Below, piece by piece: positions 28,475 to 35,184 of a stretch of DNA of 64,000 bases (position 1 is its first letter; the number at the start of each line of letters is the position of its first letter). Location of the stretch: positions 17,844 to 81,843 of the forward strand of contig CABYHL010000004.1 in NCBI GenBank assembly GCA_902518895.1, given 5' to 3'. Below the pieces are notes generated by a model. The model had not been told where the DNA came from and did no database searches. It saw only the letters and a list, made by a program, of their open reading frames with translations. This DNA comes from an uncultured Alphaproteobacteria bacterium. GTDB taxonomy: Bacteria; Pseudomonadota; Alphaproteobacteria; HIMB59; GCA-002718135. The position numbers and the translations under genes were made by a program.

Positions 28475-28495
28475 GGCTACGCAAGGGCTACTTAA
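28475..28495 (+). repeat. Element 3 right arm-type repeat
   Basis: GGCTACGCAAGGGCTACTTAA contains two GGCTAC-type boxes 11 bases apart. It pairs with 28086-28105 and sits about 44 bases before att copy 3. Confidence 0.78.
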
Positions 28496-28538
28496 CGATT
28501 TCTTCGTCGCTTCAAGTTTTAATATTCGGGAGAATACT

Positions 28539-28589
28539 TGGAGCGGGCGAAGGGATTCGAACCCTCGACTTCAACCTTGGCAAGGTTGC
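28539..28589 (-). repeat. att copy 3: 3' part of tRNA-Gly
   Basis: These 51 bases are identical to the 3' end of the intact tRNA-Gly and to att copy 2. It forms the left end of element 4, whose right end is the intact tRNA gene. Confidence 0.93.
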
Positions 28590-28654
28590 CATGTACAATT
28601 GAGATCGGCCTTTTCCTAGAGAAACTATATCATAAAAATTTAATTCTTTTTTTT

Positions 28655-28676
28655 ATTGGAGCGTAAGAGGAGCGTT
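28655..28676 (+). repeat. Element 4 left arm-type repeat
   Basis: TATTGGAGCGTAAGA is followed by GGAGCGTT, two GGAGCG boxes 11 bases apart. The right copy at 33110-33131 differs at only a few positions. GGAGCG also occurs at the CCA end of the att copies, so chance resemblance for this short box should be kept in mind. Confidence 0.78.
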
Positions 28677-28677
28677 C

Positions 28678-28857
28678 ACCACAGTTACCACAGTTAAAAA
28701 AAATTACTGTGGGTCTATTTTTTCAATGATTACTTGAGTTTTTTAACAGTTCACCACAGACCACAGTTCTTTTCGTAAATTAAGGGTAAAAATATACTTT
28801 TATGATTTACGTTATTTAATTTTAACAAAAACAGCCGTTGTAACTGTGGTCTGTGGT
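28678..28857. repeat. Cluster of seven CCACAG boxes with a 16-base perfect inverted repeat
   Basis: CCACAG occurs as a perfect nine-base tandem (ACCACAGTT twice, 28678-28695), inverted at 28707-28712, as a direct pair in 28753-28768, and inverted twice in 28842-28857. The last two stretches are perfect 16-base inverted repeats of each other, with a nested CGTAAAT/ATTTACG pair inside (28774-28780, 28805-28811). The layout resembles iterons or a multi-site operator. It lies between the left arm repeat and the first gene of element 4. Confidence 0.8.
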
Positions 28858-28869
28858 TCTTGAACTTTG

Positions 28870-28908
28870 CCAGAACCCTTAACAATGTCGTAGGTTGGTG
28901 GTAGGATA
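28870..28908 (+). promoter_or_regulatory. Promoter cassette, copy 1
   Basis: A 39-base block is shared with 30444-30482 upstream of the large MORN gene. It contains TTAACA (28879-28884), a 17-base spacer and TAGGAT (28902-28907), a plausible sigma-70 promoter. The expected start of transcription falls on or next to the ATG at 28914, so the mRNA would be leaderless or nearly so. Confidence 0.7.
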
Positions 28909-28913
28909 TTAAA

Positions 28914-29378
28914 ATGTTCAGACTGTTAGTAGTTTTCTTAAGTATTATCTTGTTCGCTACTAATTTATTTGCAAATAATATTTTCTTCAAAATAAAGGAT
29001 ATCATATTTCAACAAGTTAGTTTTGCTTGTGAAACTCAATACTCATGGTCTCACACTGGAATGAACCCAAATTCAAGATATAATTTTATAATTAAATTAC
29101 ACAATAAAGAATCAAATAGAATTATTAAATTTGAGGAGATTATTCAAAATGAAAAAGAGCCAATAGATTATCTTAAAGCTAAATATTTTAAATTCAAACT
29201 TATGAATAGCGACGATAATGAATTTTTAATACTAGTTAATGATTTAATTTACTCAAAAGAAACGTATTTAAAAATTAATAGAATTAATGGAAAATTGTGG
29301 GCAAAAGGCGAAGATAAATGGCTTTCTGTTGGTGAATGTAAAAGGGGGGCTTTTAGTGTATCTAAACAAAAATTTTAG
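28914..29378 (+). CDS. Secreted hypothetical protein, 154 residues
   Basis: The first ~21 residues form a clear signal peptide (hydrophobic LLVVFLSIILFATNLFA), so the protein is probably periplasmic or exported. The mature part has two cysteines (CETQYSWSHTGMN and VGECKRGAF) that could form a disulfide, and strand-rich segments such as YNFIIKLHNKESNRIIKFEE. I do not recognise a family. It sits directly behind the promoter cassette and is followed 24 bases later by a MORN gene, so they probably form one transcript. Confidence 0.65.
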   Translation: MFRLLVVFLSIILFATNLFANNIFFKIKDIIFQQVSFACETQYSWSHTGMNPNSRYNFIIKLHNKESNRIIKFEEIIQNEKEPIDYLKAKYFKFKLMNSDDNEFLILVNDLIYSKETYLKINRINGKLWAKGEDKWLSVGECKRGAFSVSKQKF

Positions 29379-29402
29379 TATGAATTATTGGGTAATAAAT
29401 AA

Positions 29403-30335
29403 ATGACTAAAAAAAAAGAAAAAATACAAACCAAAAATTGGATTTATTTAGGTGAAGTAAAGAATGGGAAGCCTCATGGAAAAGGAAAAATGGTCACTGA
29501 TTACAATGATGGCGCTGGTAAGGATATTTATATTGGAGAATTTAAGAATGGTAAATTTCACGGAAAAGGTAAATTTGAATTTGAAGCTAGTGGAGAAAAA
29601 TATGTTGGTATTTGGAAAAATGGTATTGGTATATCTGGCAAGAGTGTTTCGTCTTTATCTTTTAATTATGAAGGAGAGTGGGATAAAGAGTACATAGGAG
29701 TGCCCAATGGAAAAGGAATAAGAAAATTTTCAGATGGTACAATAGAGGAAGGGGTTTTTCATTTTGGTAAGTTGATAAGAGGAAAAAAAAGATACAAAGA
29801 TGGTAGTGAAGAAATTGGGGAATGGAAAATTAGAGATGGGGAAGATGCAATAATATATTCGTATTCTTTTTTTATTGATAAGAAAAAGAAACACAAAATC
29901 CAGTTTCATGGTGAATTTGTAAATGGCAAGAAAAAAATTTTATTTGGTGAGGGTGTAAGAATAGAGACTAAAAAATCAAAACCAACTTTGTACCTTATTA
30001 GTATTGGTAGGTTTAAGAATGGCAAAATAGAAGGTGACGGCAGAAAGATACAATATAAAGATTTGCAATTAAAAAAACCGATTTGGTTTTATAATGGTAA
30101 ATTTAAAAATAATATAGAAAATGGTGAAGGAACTTCAATTCAAACACCTTTTAATCAACTAGATAAATTAAAAATGAAAGATGGAAAAATAGTAAAAATA
30201 AAAACTTTCAGATTAAATGAAGAACAAATTAAAGAATTTTATGAAGAATACTATGATCAGGCTATAAATCTTCTTAGCTATGAAAAATATAAATATAATC
30301 AATTACCGAAGGAATTAAGAAAATTGATTAATTAA
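29403..30335 (+). CDS. MORN-repeat protein, 310 residues, cytosolic
   Basis: At least five MORN repeats are visible, with the Y-x-G-E-x-K-N-G-K-x-H-G-K-G pattern (YLGEVKNGKPHGKGKM, YIGEFKNGKFHGKGKF, YEGEWDKEYIGVPNGKG, a GEWKIRDGE variant, YNGKFKNNIENGEG). It has no signal peptide and a helical C-terminal tail of about 50 residues rich in Lys, Glu and Tyr. MORN repeats form elongated beta-hairpin scaffolds that bind membranes or proteins; the partner is unknown. It is probably cotranscribed with the secreted protein upstream. Confidence 0.75.
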   Translation: MTKKKEKIQTKNWIYLGEVKNGKPHGKGKMVTDYNDGAGKDIYIGEFKNGKFHGKGKFEFEASGEKYVGIWKNGIGISGKSVSSLSFNYEGEWDKEYIGVPNGKGIRKFSDGTIEEGVFHFGKLIRGKKRYKDGSEEIGEWKIRDGEDAIIYSYSFFIDKKKKHKIQFHGEFVNGKKKILFGEGVRIETKKSKPTLYLISIGRFKNGKIEGDGRKIQYKDLQLKKPIWFYNGKFKNNIENGEGTSIQTPFNQLDKLKMKDGKIVKIKTFRLNEEQIKEFYEEYYDQAINLLSYEKYKYNQLPKELRKLIN

Positions 30336-30412
30336 AACAAGATAGCGTTTGCTAAAATATACAAGGCTGTAAGTACACAGAAAATCAGTACTAGGTATCT
30401 GATAATAAACAT
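30332..30412 (-). CDS. Possible 26-residue single-helix membrane peptide
   Basis: A minus-strand frame starting at ATG 30410-30412 encodes one uninterrupted hydrophobic helix (IRYLVLIFCVLTALYILANAILF) flanked by a short basic start. It fills the gap between the two MORN genes. No ribosome-binding site is seen, and AT-rich DNA easily encodes hydrophobic stretches, so this is tentative. Confidence 0.25.
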   Translation of the reverse strand: MFIIRYLVLIFCVLTALYILANAILF

Positions 30413-30443
30413 AATTTAATATAATAAAAAATAGTTACTATGA

Positions 30444-30482
30444 CCAGAACCCTTAACAATCTTCTTAGTTGGTGATAGGATA
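30444..30482 (+). promoter_or_regulatory. Promoter cassette, copy 2
   Basis: Second copy of the 39-base block at 28870-28908, with TTAACA (30453-30458), 17 bases, then TAGGAT (30476-30481). The predicted transcript start lies about eight bases before the ATG at 30496, and no Shine-Dalgarno sequence is present. Conservation of both boxes and the spacing, but not of every base between, supports a functional promoter. Confidence 0.7.
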
Positions 30483-30495
30483 GATATAATTATTT

Positions 30496-32745
30496 ATGAA
30501 TTTGAATATTAAAGCTATCAATTTAATTTTCTTGATATTTATATTTATCAGTCTTTTCAGTATAAAAAATATTATTAATGCTTCAGAATGTAAAATAAAT
30601 GGTAATGTTGTAGAAACAGATGACACTTGTATAGGTGAAATTAAAAATACAAATTCTTCTGTTTTTGGAAAATTTGAAAACAAGCAATTGAATGGATTAA
30701 TAGAAGCAAAATTTGCTAATGATTCTATTTATGTTGGAGGCTCAAAAAATTCTAAACTTGAAGGATATGGTTTTAGAAAATATCCAAATGGGGATGAATT
30801 TATTGGAGATTTTAAAAATGATATTTTCAGAGAAGGTATACAAAATGAAAACACTGGTTTTATAAATTATTTTAAATTGGACGAAGAAGGGAAATTTCAA
30901 GGCTTTCACGCTATACTATATCCAAATAATGAAAGAATATATATTGGAGAAATAAAGAATCAACTAATCGATGGAGAGGGTTTTGCCTACAATCTTCTAG
31001 ACAATGAATTAGGTGATAAAGATAGTTATGAAATAGGAATATTTAAAAACGGAAAGCTAAAGACTGATTATTCAAAAAGTCTTCCTAAATGCAAATTCGA
31101 TAAAAATAGCTCTATAGAATCAAATGAAAGATGTTTTGGTGATAAAAAATTTGCAAATATCAGAAGTGTAGGACTATTTATAAATAAAAATTTGTCATTA
31201 GGCTTTGAGATATTTGATAATGGGTTTTTAAGCTTAGGTCAATTTAAACCTAGACAAAAGGGCTATAGTTCAGGCCTTCATGGAGTAGGTTCATTTATAC
31301 AAGCTAATAGAAAACAAATTCAATTTGGTAAGTTTCATTATGGTGATAGACATGGCTATACAGTAATTATTGATGAAAGAAGGGGTTATAGTTATTTTGG
31401 AGAAATATATAAAAATAGGAAGAACGGTTTTGGTTTTGAGCGTGATAACGAATATCACGAATACTTGGGTATCTTTAAAGATGATTATTTAGATGGCTAT
31501 GGTGAAAAATATTTAATCAAAGAAAACATAAGGTACAAAGGCACGTTTAAAAAAAATATTTTAGATGGTGTTGGAACCTATGAGAATAATGATATTGTTT
31601 ATTATGGAGAATTTAAAGATAATATCTTTAATGGTTTAGGAAAGTTAACTGATAAACAAAAATCAAAGAAGGTTGGTTTTTTTAATAATGGTAATTTTGA
31701 AACTAATTATAATTTTTGTGTTTCTAAAGATACGTTAGGTTATAATAAAATTATTTATGGAAAAAAAAGTTGTGGATCTCAAAATTTTGATACTGCTTCA
31801 ATTGATGATTTTTTAAATCAAAAAACGAATTTTTTTAACTACGATAATTGGAATGCTGAATATTATACCAATCGAAAAAAACCGTATTTTGCTCGAGAAG
31901 ATATGGAAGAGTGTAAAATTGTAAACAACTTCGTGGATAGTTTTGATAAGTGTTATGGAACTATAATGGAGGAAGGAAGAGAATTCTCTGGAGTTTTTAT
32001 TAATGGAAAGAAAAATGGCTTTGGATATTATGTTGTACTTTATGGAGAAGAAGAGGGAGATAAATTTGAAGGAAATTGGGTTGATGACTTAAAAAATGGT
32101 TGGGGTAAATATACAACAGCACAGGGAGCAAATACAATTGCTAAGTATATTGATGGAATTTTTCAAACAAATTTTTTTTTATATAATGGTGGTCCGGCTA
32201 AATATGAAAATGATCAAATAGTTTTTTTAGATGAAAATGAAGGTTCAAACGAAGAGGAGATTGATGACTGGTTTGGGTATCTACCATGTGAATTGAAAGA
32301 CAATATAGTAATAACACTTAAAGAGTGTAAGGTAAAAAAATTAGTTGTTGGTGATACTGAATTTACGGGAATTTATTACAATGCTATGAGAAATGGATAT
32401 GGTGAACTACTAGCTGGTGAGAAAAAAGATACTAAGTATAAAGGCAACTTTGTAGATAATAAATTTGAAGGTGATGGGATTTTAATTTATCCCGACAAAC
32501 AGACTTATATTGGTAATTTTAAAAATAATAACTTTAATGGTCAGGGTGCTATGTATTATCCTGATGGAACAACTTATTATGGAAATTTTATTAAAGGATG
32601 GCAAACTGGTAAAGGCAAATTAGTTTACAGAAATGGTGATATAGTTGAAGGTGAGTTCTTAAATGGAAATATAATAGGAAATTTTTACTTTAACGATAAG
32701 TTAGCAAAATTAGTTGATGGAGTAATAGTTTTAATCAATGAATAA
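30496..32745 (+). CDS. Large secreted MORN-repeat protein with repeated cysteine pairs, 749 residues
   Basis: An N-terminal signal peptide (about 1-29, ending INAS) is followed by many MORN repeats (for example YIGEIKNQLIDGEGF, YYGEFKDNIFNGLGK, YIGNFKNNNFNGQGAMYYPDGTTYYGNF). Five cysteine pairs, at about residues 32/45, 199/213, 408/426, 473/486 and 598/611, open successive blocks; four share an E/K-C-K-x(10-13)-C pattern. This suggests a modular exported scaffold, each module with one disulfide cap and a run of MORN hairpins. The partner is unknown. It has its own copy of the promoter cassette and converges on the integrase fragment. Confidence 0.75.
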   Translation: MNLNIKAINLIFLIFIFISLFSIKNIINASECKINGNVVETDDTCIGEIKNTNSSVFGKFENKQLNGLIEAKFANDSIYVGGSKNSKLEGYGFRKYPNGDEFIGDFKNDIFREGIQNENTGFINYFKLDEEGKFQGFHAILYPNNERIYIGEIKNQLIDGEGFAYNLLDNELGDKDSYEIGIFKNGKLKTDYSKSLPKCKFDKNSSIESNERCFGDKKFANIRSVGLFINKNLSLGFEIFDNGFLSLGQFKPRQKGYSSGLHGVGSFIQANRKQIQFGKFHYGDRHGYTVIIDERRGYSYFGEIYKNRKNGFGFERDNEYHEYLGIFKDDYLDGYGEKYLIKENIRYKGTFKKNILDGVGTYENNDIVYYGEFKDNIFNGLGKLTDKQKSKKVGFFNNGNFETNYNFCVSKDTLGYNKIIYGKKSCGSQNFDTASIDDFLNQKTNFFNYDNWNAEYYTNRKKPYFAREDMEECKIVNNFVDSFDKCYGTIMEEGREFSGVFINGKKNGFGYYVVLYGEEEGDKFEGNWVDDLKNGWGKYTTAQGANTIAKYIDGIFQTNFFLYNGGPAKYENDQIVFLDENEGSNEEEIDDWFGYLPCELKDNIVITLKECKVKKLVVGDTEFTGIYYNAMRNGYGELLAGEKKDTKYKGNFVDNKFEGDGILIYPDKQTYIGNFKNNNFNGQGAMYYPDGTTYYGNFIKGWQTGKGKLVYRNGDIVEGEFLNGNIIGNFYFNDKLAKLVDGVIVLINE

Positions 32746-33077
32746 AACGGGCTAATGATAGGCCTTACCACTAACCCGGTCAGCCTATACGCTAATTGAA
32801 GCTGTGAACAATGATATTCTTCGTTCTTCCACTGCTTTTTCTTTTTATGTTTATCCTCATTGATGTAACGTTTAAAAAGATCGCCAAGTGTTACTTTGGA
32901 AGCTGTTGAATAGTCCGAGTAATCCCCTCGATCTAATTTTGTTTCCATGGACCTAGACCACCTTTTGGCTTCGGTTCGAGTCATGAAAGATTTAGTTATT
33001 GTCTTTATACCTAATCGCCTTATGCGAACTTGGTAACTAGTTTTGTTTAAGTATTTACGCTTTTGAATAGTAGCCAT
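32685..33077 (-). pseudogene. Truncated tyrosine integrase (N-terminal part only)
   Basis: The 130-codon frame starts 76 bases from the tRNA 3' end. Its first ~95 residues match the N-terminal arm-binding and core-binding start of tyrosine integrases: MATIQKRKYLNKTSYQVRIRRLG, TKSFMTRTEAKRWSRSMETKLDRGDYSD, VTLGDLFKRYINED. The rest (from about QLAYRL) is unrelated and overlaps the MORN gene, and the whole catalytic domain with its R-K-H-R-H-Y residues is missing. Transcription would follow directly from the tRNA gene. It may still bind arm sites but cannot recombine DNA. Confidence 0.82.
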
Positions 33078-33109
33078 AATTTCTCACTTTCTAGGAAAAG
33101 CTTGGCTCT

Positions 33110-33131
33110 ATTGGATCGTAAGTGGAGCGTT
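33110..33131 (+). repeat. Element 4 right arm-type repeat
   Basis: TATTGGATCGTAAGT is followed by GGAGCGTT, two GGANCG boxes 11 bases apart, pairing with 28655-28676. It lies between the integrase fragment's start codon and the tRNA. Confidence 0.78.
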
Positions 33132-33153
33132 TGAATCTAACCCACTCAATATT

Positions 33154-33228
33154 TGGAGCGGGCGAAGGGATTCGAACCCTCGACTTCAACCTTGGCAAGG
33201 TTGCGCTCTACCCCTGAGCTACGCCCGC
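33154..33228 (-). tRNA. tRNA-Gly (anticodon GCC)
   Basis: The 75-base gene with encoded CCA folds as a full cloverleaf: acceptor GCGGGCG/CGCCCGC, D-arm GTAGCTCAGGGGTAGAGC, anticodon arm with CTTGCCAAG, and T-arm GAGGGTTCGAATCCCTT. It is the integration target of the island; its 3' 48-51 bases are repeated at 26673, 27959 and 28539. It lies 53 bases from the end of the blh gene. Confidence 0.97.
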
Positions 33229-33281
33229 TTAATCTACACAATTACCACTTTGAATTCATAAGTCAATATTTGAGAAAATAT

Positions 33282-34100
33282 TCATTTAAATCTTCTTCTA
33301 TAAACAATATCAACCAATAACATATGAGGAAGAGTTAATGCAGCAAGCCCTATAAAAATTACTTTTAATAATGACTGATATAATGAAAAATTTTGGACCA
33401 AATAGTAAACAATTCCCAAACCACCAACCCAAGTAATAAATGTAAAAACTATTGTTGAATAAATAACAAATTTCTTATTTTTTAAATTTAAATAAATGTT
33501 TTTAATCAAATGCTTTAGATGCTTGTAAGTATGAAAGAAACAAAAATATATTGCAAAGCTCAGAAGTGGGTCAAGAAAATAAAAAATTAACAAAAGAAAA
33601 AATATTTCAACTACTCCTTTTCTTAATTTTTTTTCAAAGAAAGAAAGATAAATAAAATATATTATTGATAATATTGTTAAAGAATATGGAATGAAAAAAT
33701 ATTTCTGTATTGAATAAATTTTATCACTAGTCAAATATTCAAATATTAAAAAAGACTGTTTTTCATTAAAGAATATAATTCCAAAAATAATAGTCATTCC
33801 ATAAGTAAAACTTACAGAATACTTGAATTTATTTATTTTATAGTTTGTCCAATCACATAAACCAAAATGAATTATAGTCATTATAATAAAAATAGTTAAG
33901 GCTAAAATAGGAAAGTATAACCAAAATATAATTACTAAGAAAAATAAAGTTAGATAGTAAAAGAGAAATTGAAAAAATTGAATTCTATTATTGAAGCCTA
34001 CCAATGAGGCGACTGCACCATCAAAAGAACCATGAGGAAGTCCAATAAAAAAGATTAATAAAAAAGAAATAACATTTAAAGTTGTAAGTTCTGCGATCAT
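33282..34100 (-). CDS. blh: Brp/Blh family beta-carotene 15,15'-dioxygenase
   Basis: This 272-residue membrane protein has the Blh signature GLPHGSFDGAV near residue 20, further histidines in membrane segments (IHFGLCDW, FFHTYKHLKHL) that bind the iron, and LPHMLLVD near the C-terminus. It cleaves beta-carotene into two retinals, the chromophore of microbial rhodopsins. It is the last gene of a crtI-crtB-crtY-blh operon, one base after crtY. No rhodopsin gene is in the window. Confidence 0.92.
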   Translation of the reverse strand: MIAELTTLNVISFLLIFFIGLPHGSFDGAVASLVGFNNRIQFFQFLFYYLTLFFLVIIFWLYFPILALTIFIIMTIIHFGLCDWTNYKINKFKYSVSFTYGMTIIFGIIFFNEKQSFLIFEYLTSDKIYSIQKYFFIPYSLTILSIIYFIYLSFFEKKLRKGVVEIFFLLLIFYFLDPLLSFAIYFCFFHTYKHLKHLIKNIYLNLKNKKFVIYSTIVFTFITWVGGLGIVYYLVQNFSLYQSLLKVIFIGLAALTLPHMLLVDIVYRRRFK

Positions 34101-34101
34101 T

Positions 34102-35184
34102 TTATTTAAAAAATTCTTTTATAAATGGTAACTTGGGCATACTTTTAATAATCTTTAACTTAGTTAATAAATTTGACTCCCCCATCATAAAGCTTTGGAA
34201 TTCATTTCCATCTAAATTAGAAGCAAGATTAATGAAAGATTGTCCATTTTCGTTATTATTTTTTAAAAAATTAATAAAAATTTTATCCATTCTTCTTTCT
34301 AAAAATTTGTGAACACTTACATAATTTTTCTTTGAGTTTTTTAATAATTGAATATGTTTTATGAGAAATGAAAAAGCATATCCAGTTGAAGGTTTACAAG
34401 CACCCCCTCTAATTCCAATGTTGAAAATATTAGGGTTCGGTGAGTATTTTTCTTCAGCAAAAAACATTGGTATTATGCCTTTTTCTGTACTTCTTTCTTT
34501 AAATTCAATTATGTTGTTTTGAATTAAATATTCATTTATCTTGTCCCTGTACCAAGAATTTTTGTAAACTTGCTTTGAAAATACTGTGGACTCAACAAGG
34601 GCTTTATTGTGACTAAATGGTAAAATATACATAAAGTGCAAAACGTTTTGTTCTTTTGTAAAATGCATTAGGGTTAACTTGTTTTCATTAAAAGTATTAT
34701 CTGCTACAGTAATATTGACTCCAAAGAAGTGTTGTATCATCTCACCTTTTTTTTCTTTTATAGATCTTGAGTCATATATTTTTTCAGCATAGTATTCGTT
34801 GTTATCAGCAGTGATTATTTTAAAATAATTTTCTATAGGTATATATTGAATTACTGGTTCATTTTTTACATCTAGTATATTTTTTGTTTCTAAACAGTAT
34901 TTTTTCCATCTTTTAAAACTAATTACACAATAAGGTTTATCAAAACTACTATGTGTGATTTTTTTATTCCTATCACCAATGGTCCACTTAAACCATTTCT
35001 TTTCAATGATATTTTCGAAAGGTTTCATCCAATCAGTTAACCAAAAGCCAAAAAAATTATCTCTATTATTTATATCTTCTTTTTCAAAAGCAATAATCTC
35101 GTTGGAACTATCTCCAAATAAAATTTTATTAACTGCTAATCCGCTAGGACCTAGACCAATTATTGCAGCTTTATAAATTTTCAT
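34102..35184 (-). CDS. crtY: Lycopene beta-cyclase
   Basis: This 360-residue CrtY-type cyclase begins with a dinucleotide-binding fold (AAIIGLGPSGLAV) and has NFFGFWLTDWM, MHFTKEQNVLHFMYILPFSHNKALVESTVFS and a GIRGGACKPSTGYAF motif typical of the family. It converts lycopene to beta-carotene. It overlaps crtB by 14 bases and is followed directly by blh. Confidence 0.92.
   Translation of the reverse strand: MKIYKAAIIGLGPSGLAVNKILFGDSSNEIIAFEKEDINNRDNFFGFWLTDWMKPFENIIEKKWFKWTIGDRNKKITHSSFDKPYCVISFKRWKKYCLETKNILDVKNEPVIQYIPIENYFKIITADNNEYYAEKIYDSRSIKEKKGEMIQHFFGVNITVADNTFNENKLTLMHFTKEQNVLHFMYILPFSHNKALVESTVFSKQVYKNSWYRDKINEYLIQNNIIEFKERSTEKGIIPMFFAEEKYSPNPNIFNIGIRGGACKPSTGYAFSFLIKHIQLLKNSKKNYVSVHKFLERRMDKIFINFLKNNNENGQSFINLASNLDGNEFQSFMMGESNLLTKLKIIKSMPKLPFIKEFFK

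Larger units (their letters stand above)
28010..28538. mobile_element. Element 3 of the tRNA-Gly island (580-base mini-cassette)
   Basis: This is the smallest unit, 580 bases from att copy 2 to att copy 3. It contains paired GGGCTACTTAA-type arm repeats (28086-28105 and 28475-28495) and one 86-residue gene with a strong ribosome-binding site. There is no integrase. This is close to a minimal mobile gene cassette: att, arm, gene, arm, att. Confidence 0.75.
28590..33153. mobile_element. Element 4 of the tRNA-Gly island (MORN-protein element)
   Basis: This unit of about 4.6 kb lies between att copy 3 and the intact tRNA-Gly. It has paired arm repeats (28655-28676, 33110-33131), a cluster of CCACAG boxes, two copies of one promoter cassette, a secreted hypothetical protein, two MORN-repeat proteins and an N-terminal integrase fragment beside the tRNA. 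It looks like the most recent arrival because it lies next to the intact tRNA, and it can no longer move by its own integrase. Confidence 0.78.

Noticed and set aside
28751..29005. 84-codon minus-strand frame at the start of element 4
   Set aside because: It overlaps the CCACAG cluster, the promoter cassette and the signal peptide of the gene at 28914, and has no protein-like features of its own.
29464..29697. 77-codon frame inside the first MORN gene
   Set aside because: It is an out-of-frame shadow of a repetitive gene and shows no independent start signal.
26288..33228. CRISPR array or integron cassette array
   Set aside because: The repeats are tRNA 3' ends and element-specific end motifs at irregular spacings with genes between them; there are no regular spacers, Cas genes, attC folds or integron integrase.
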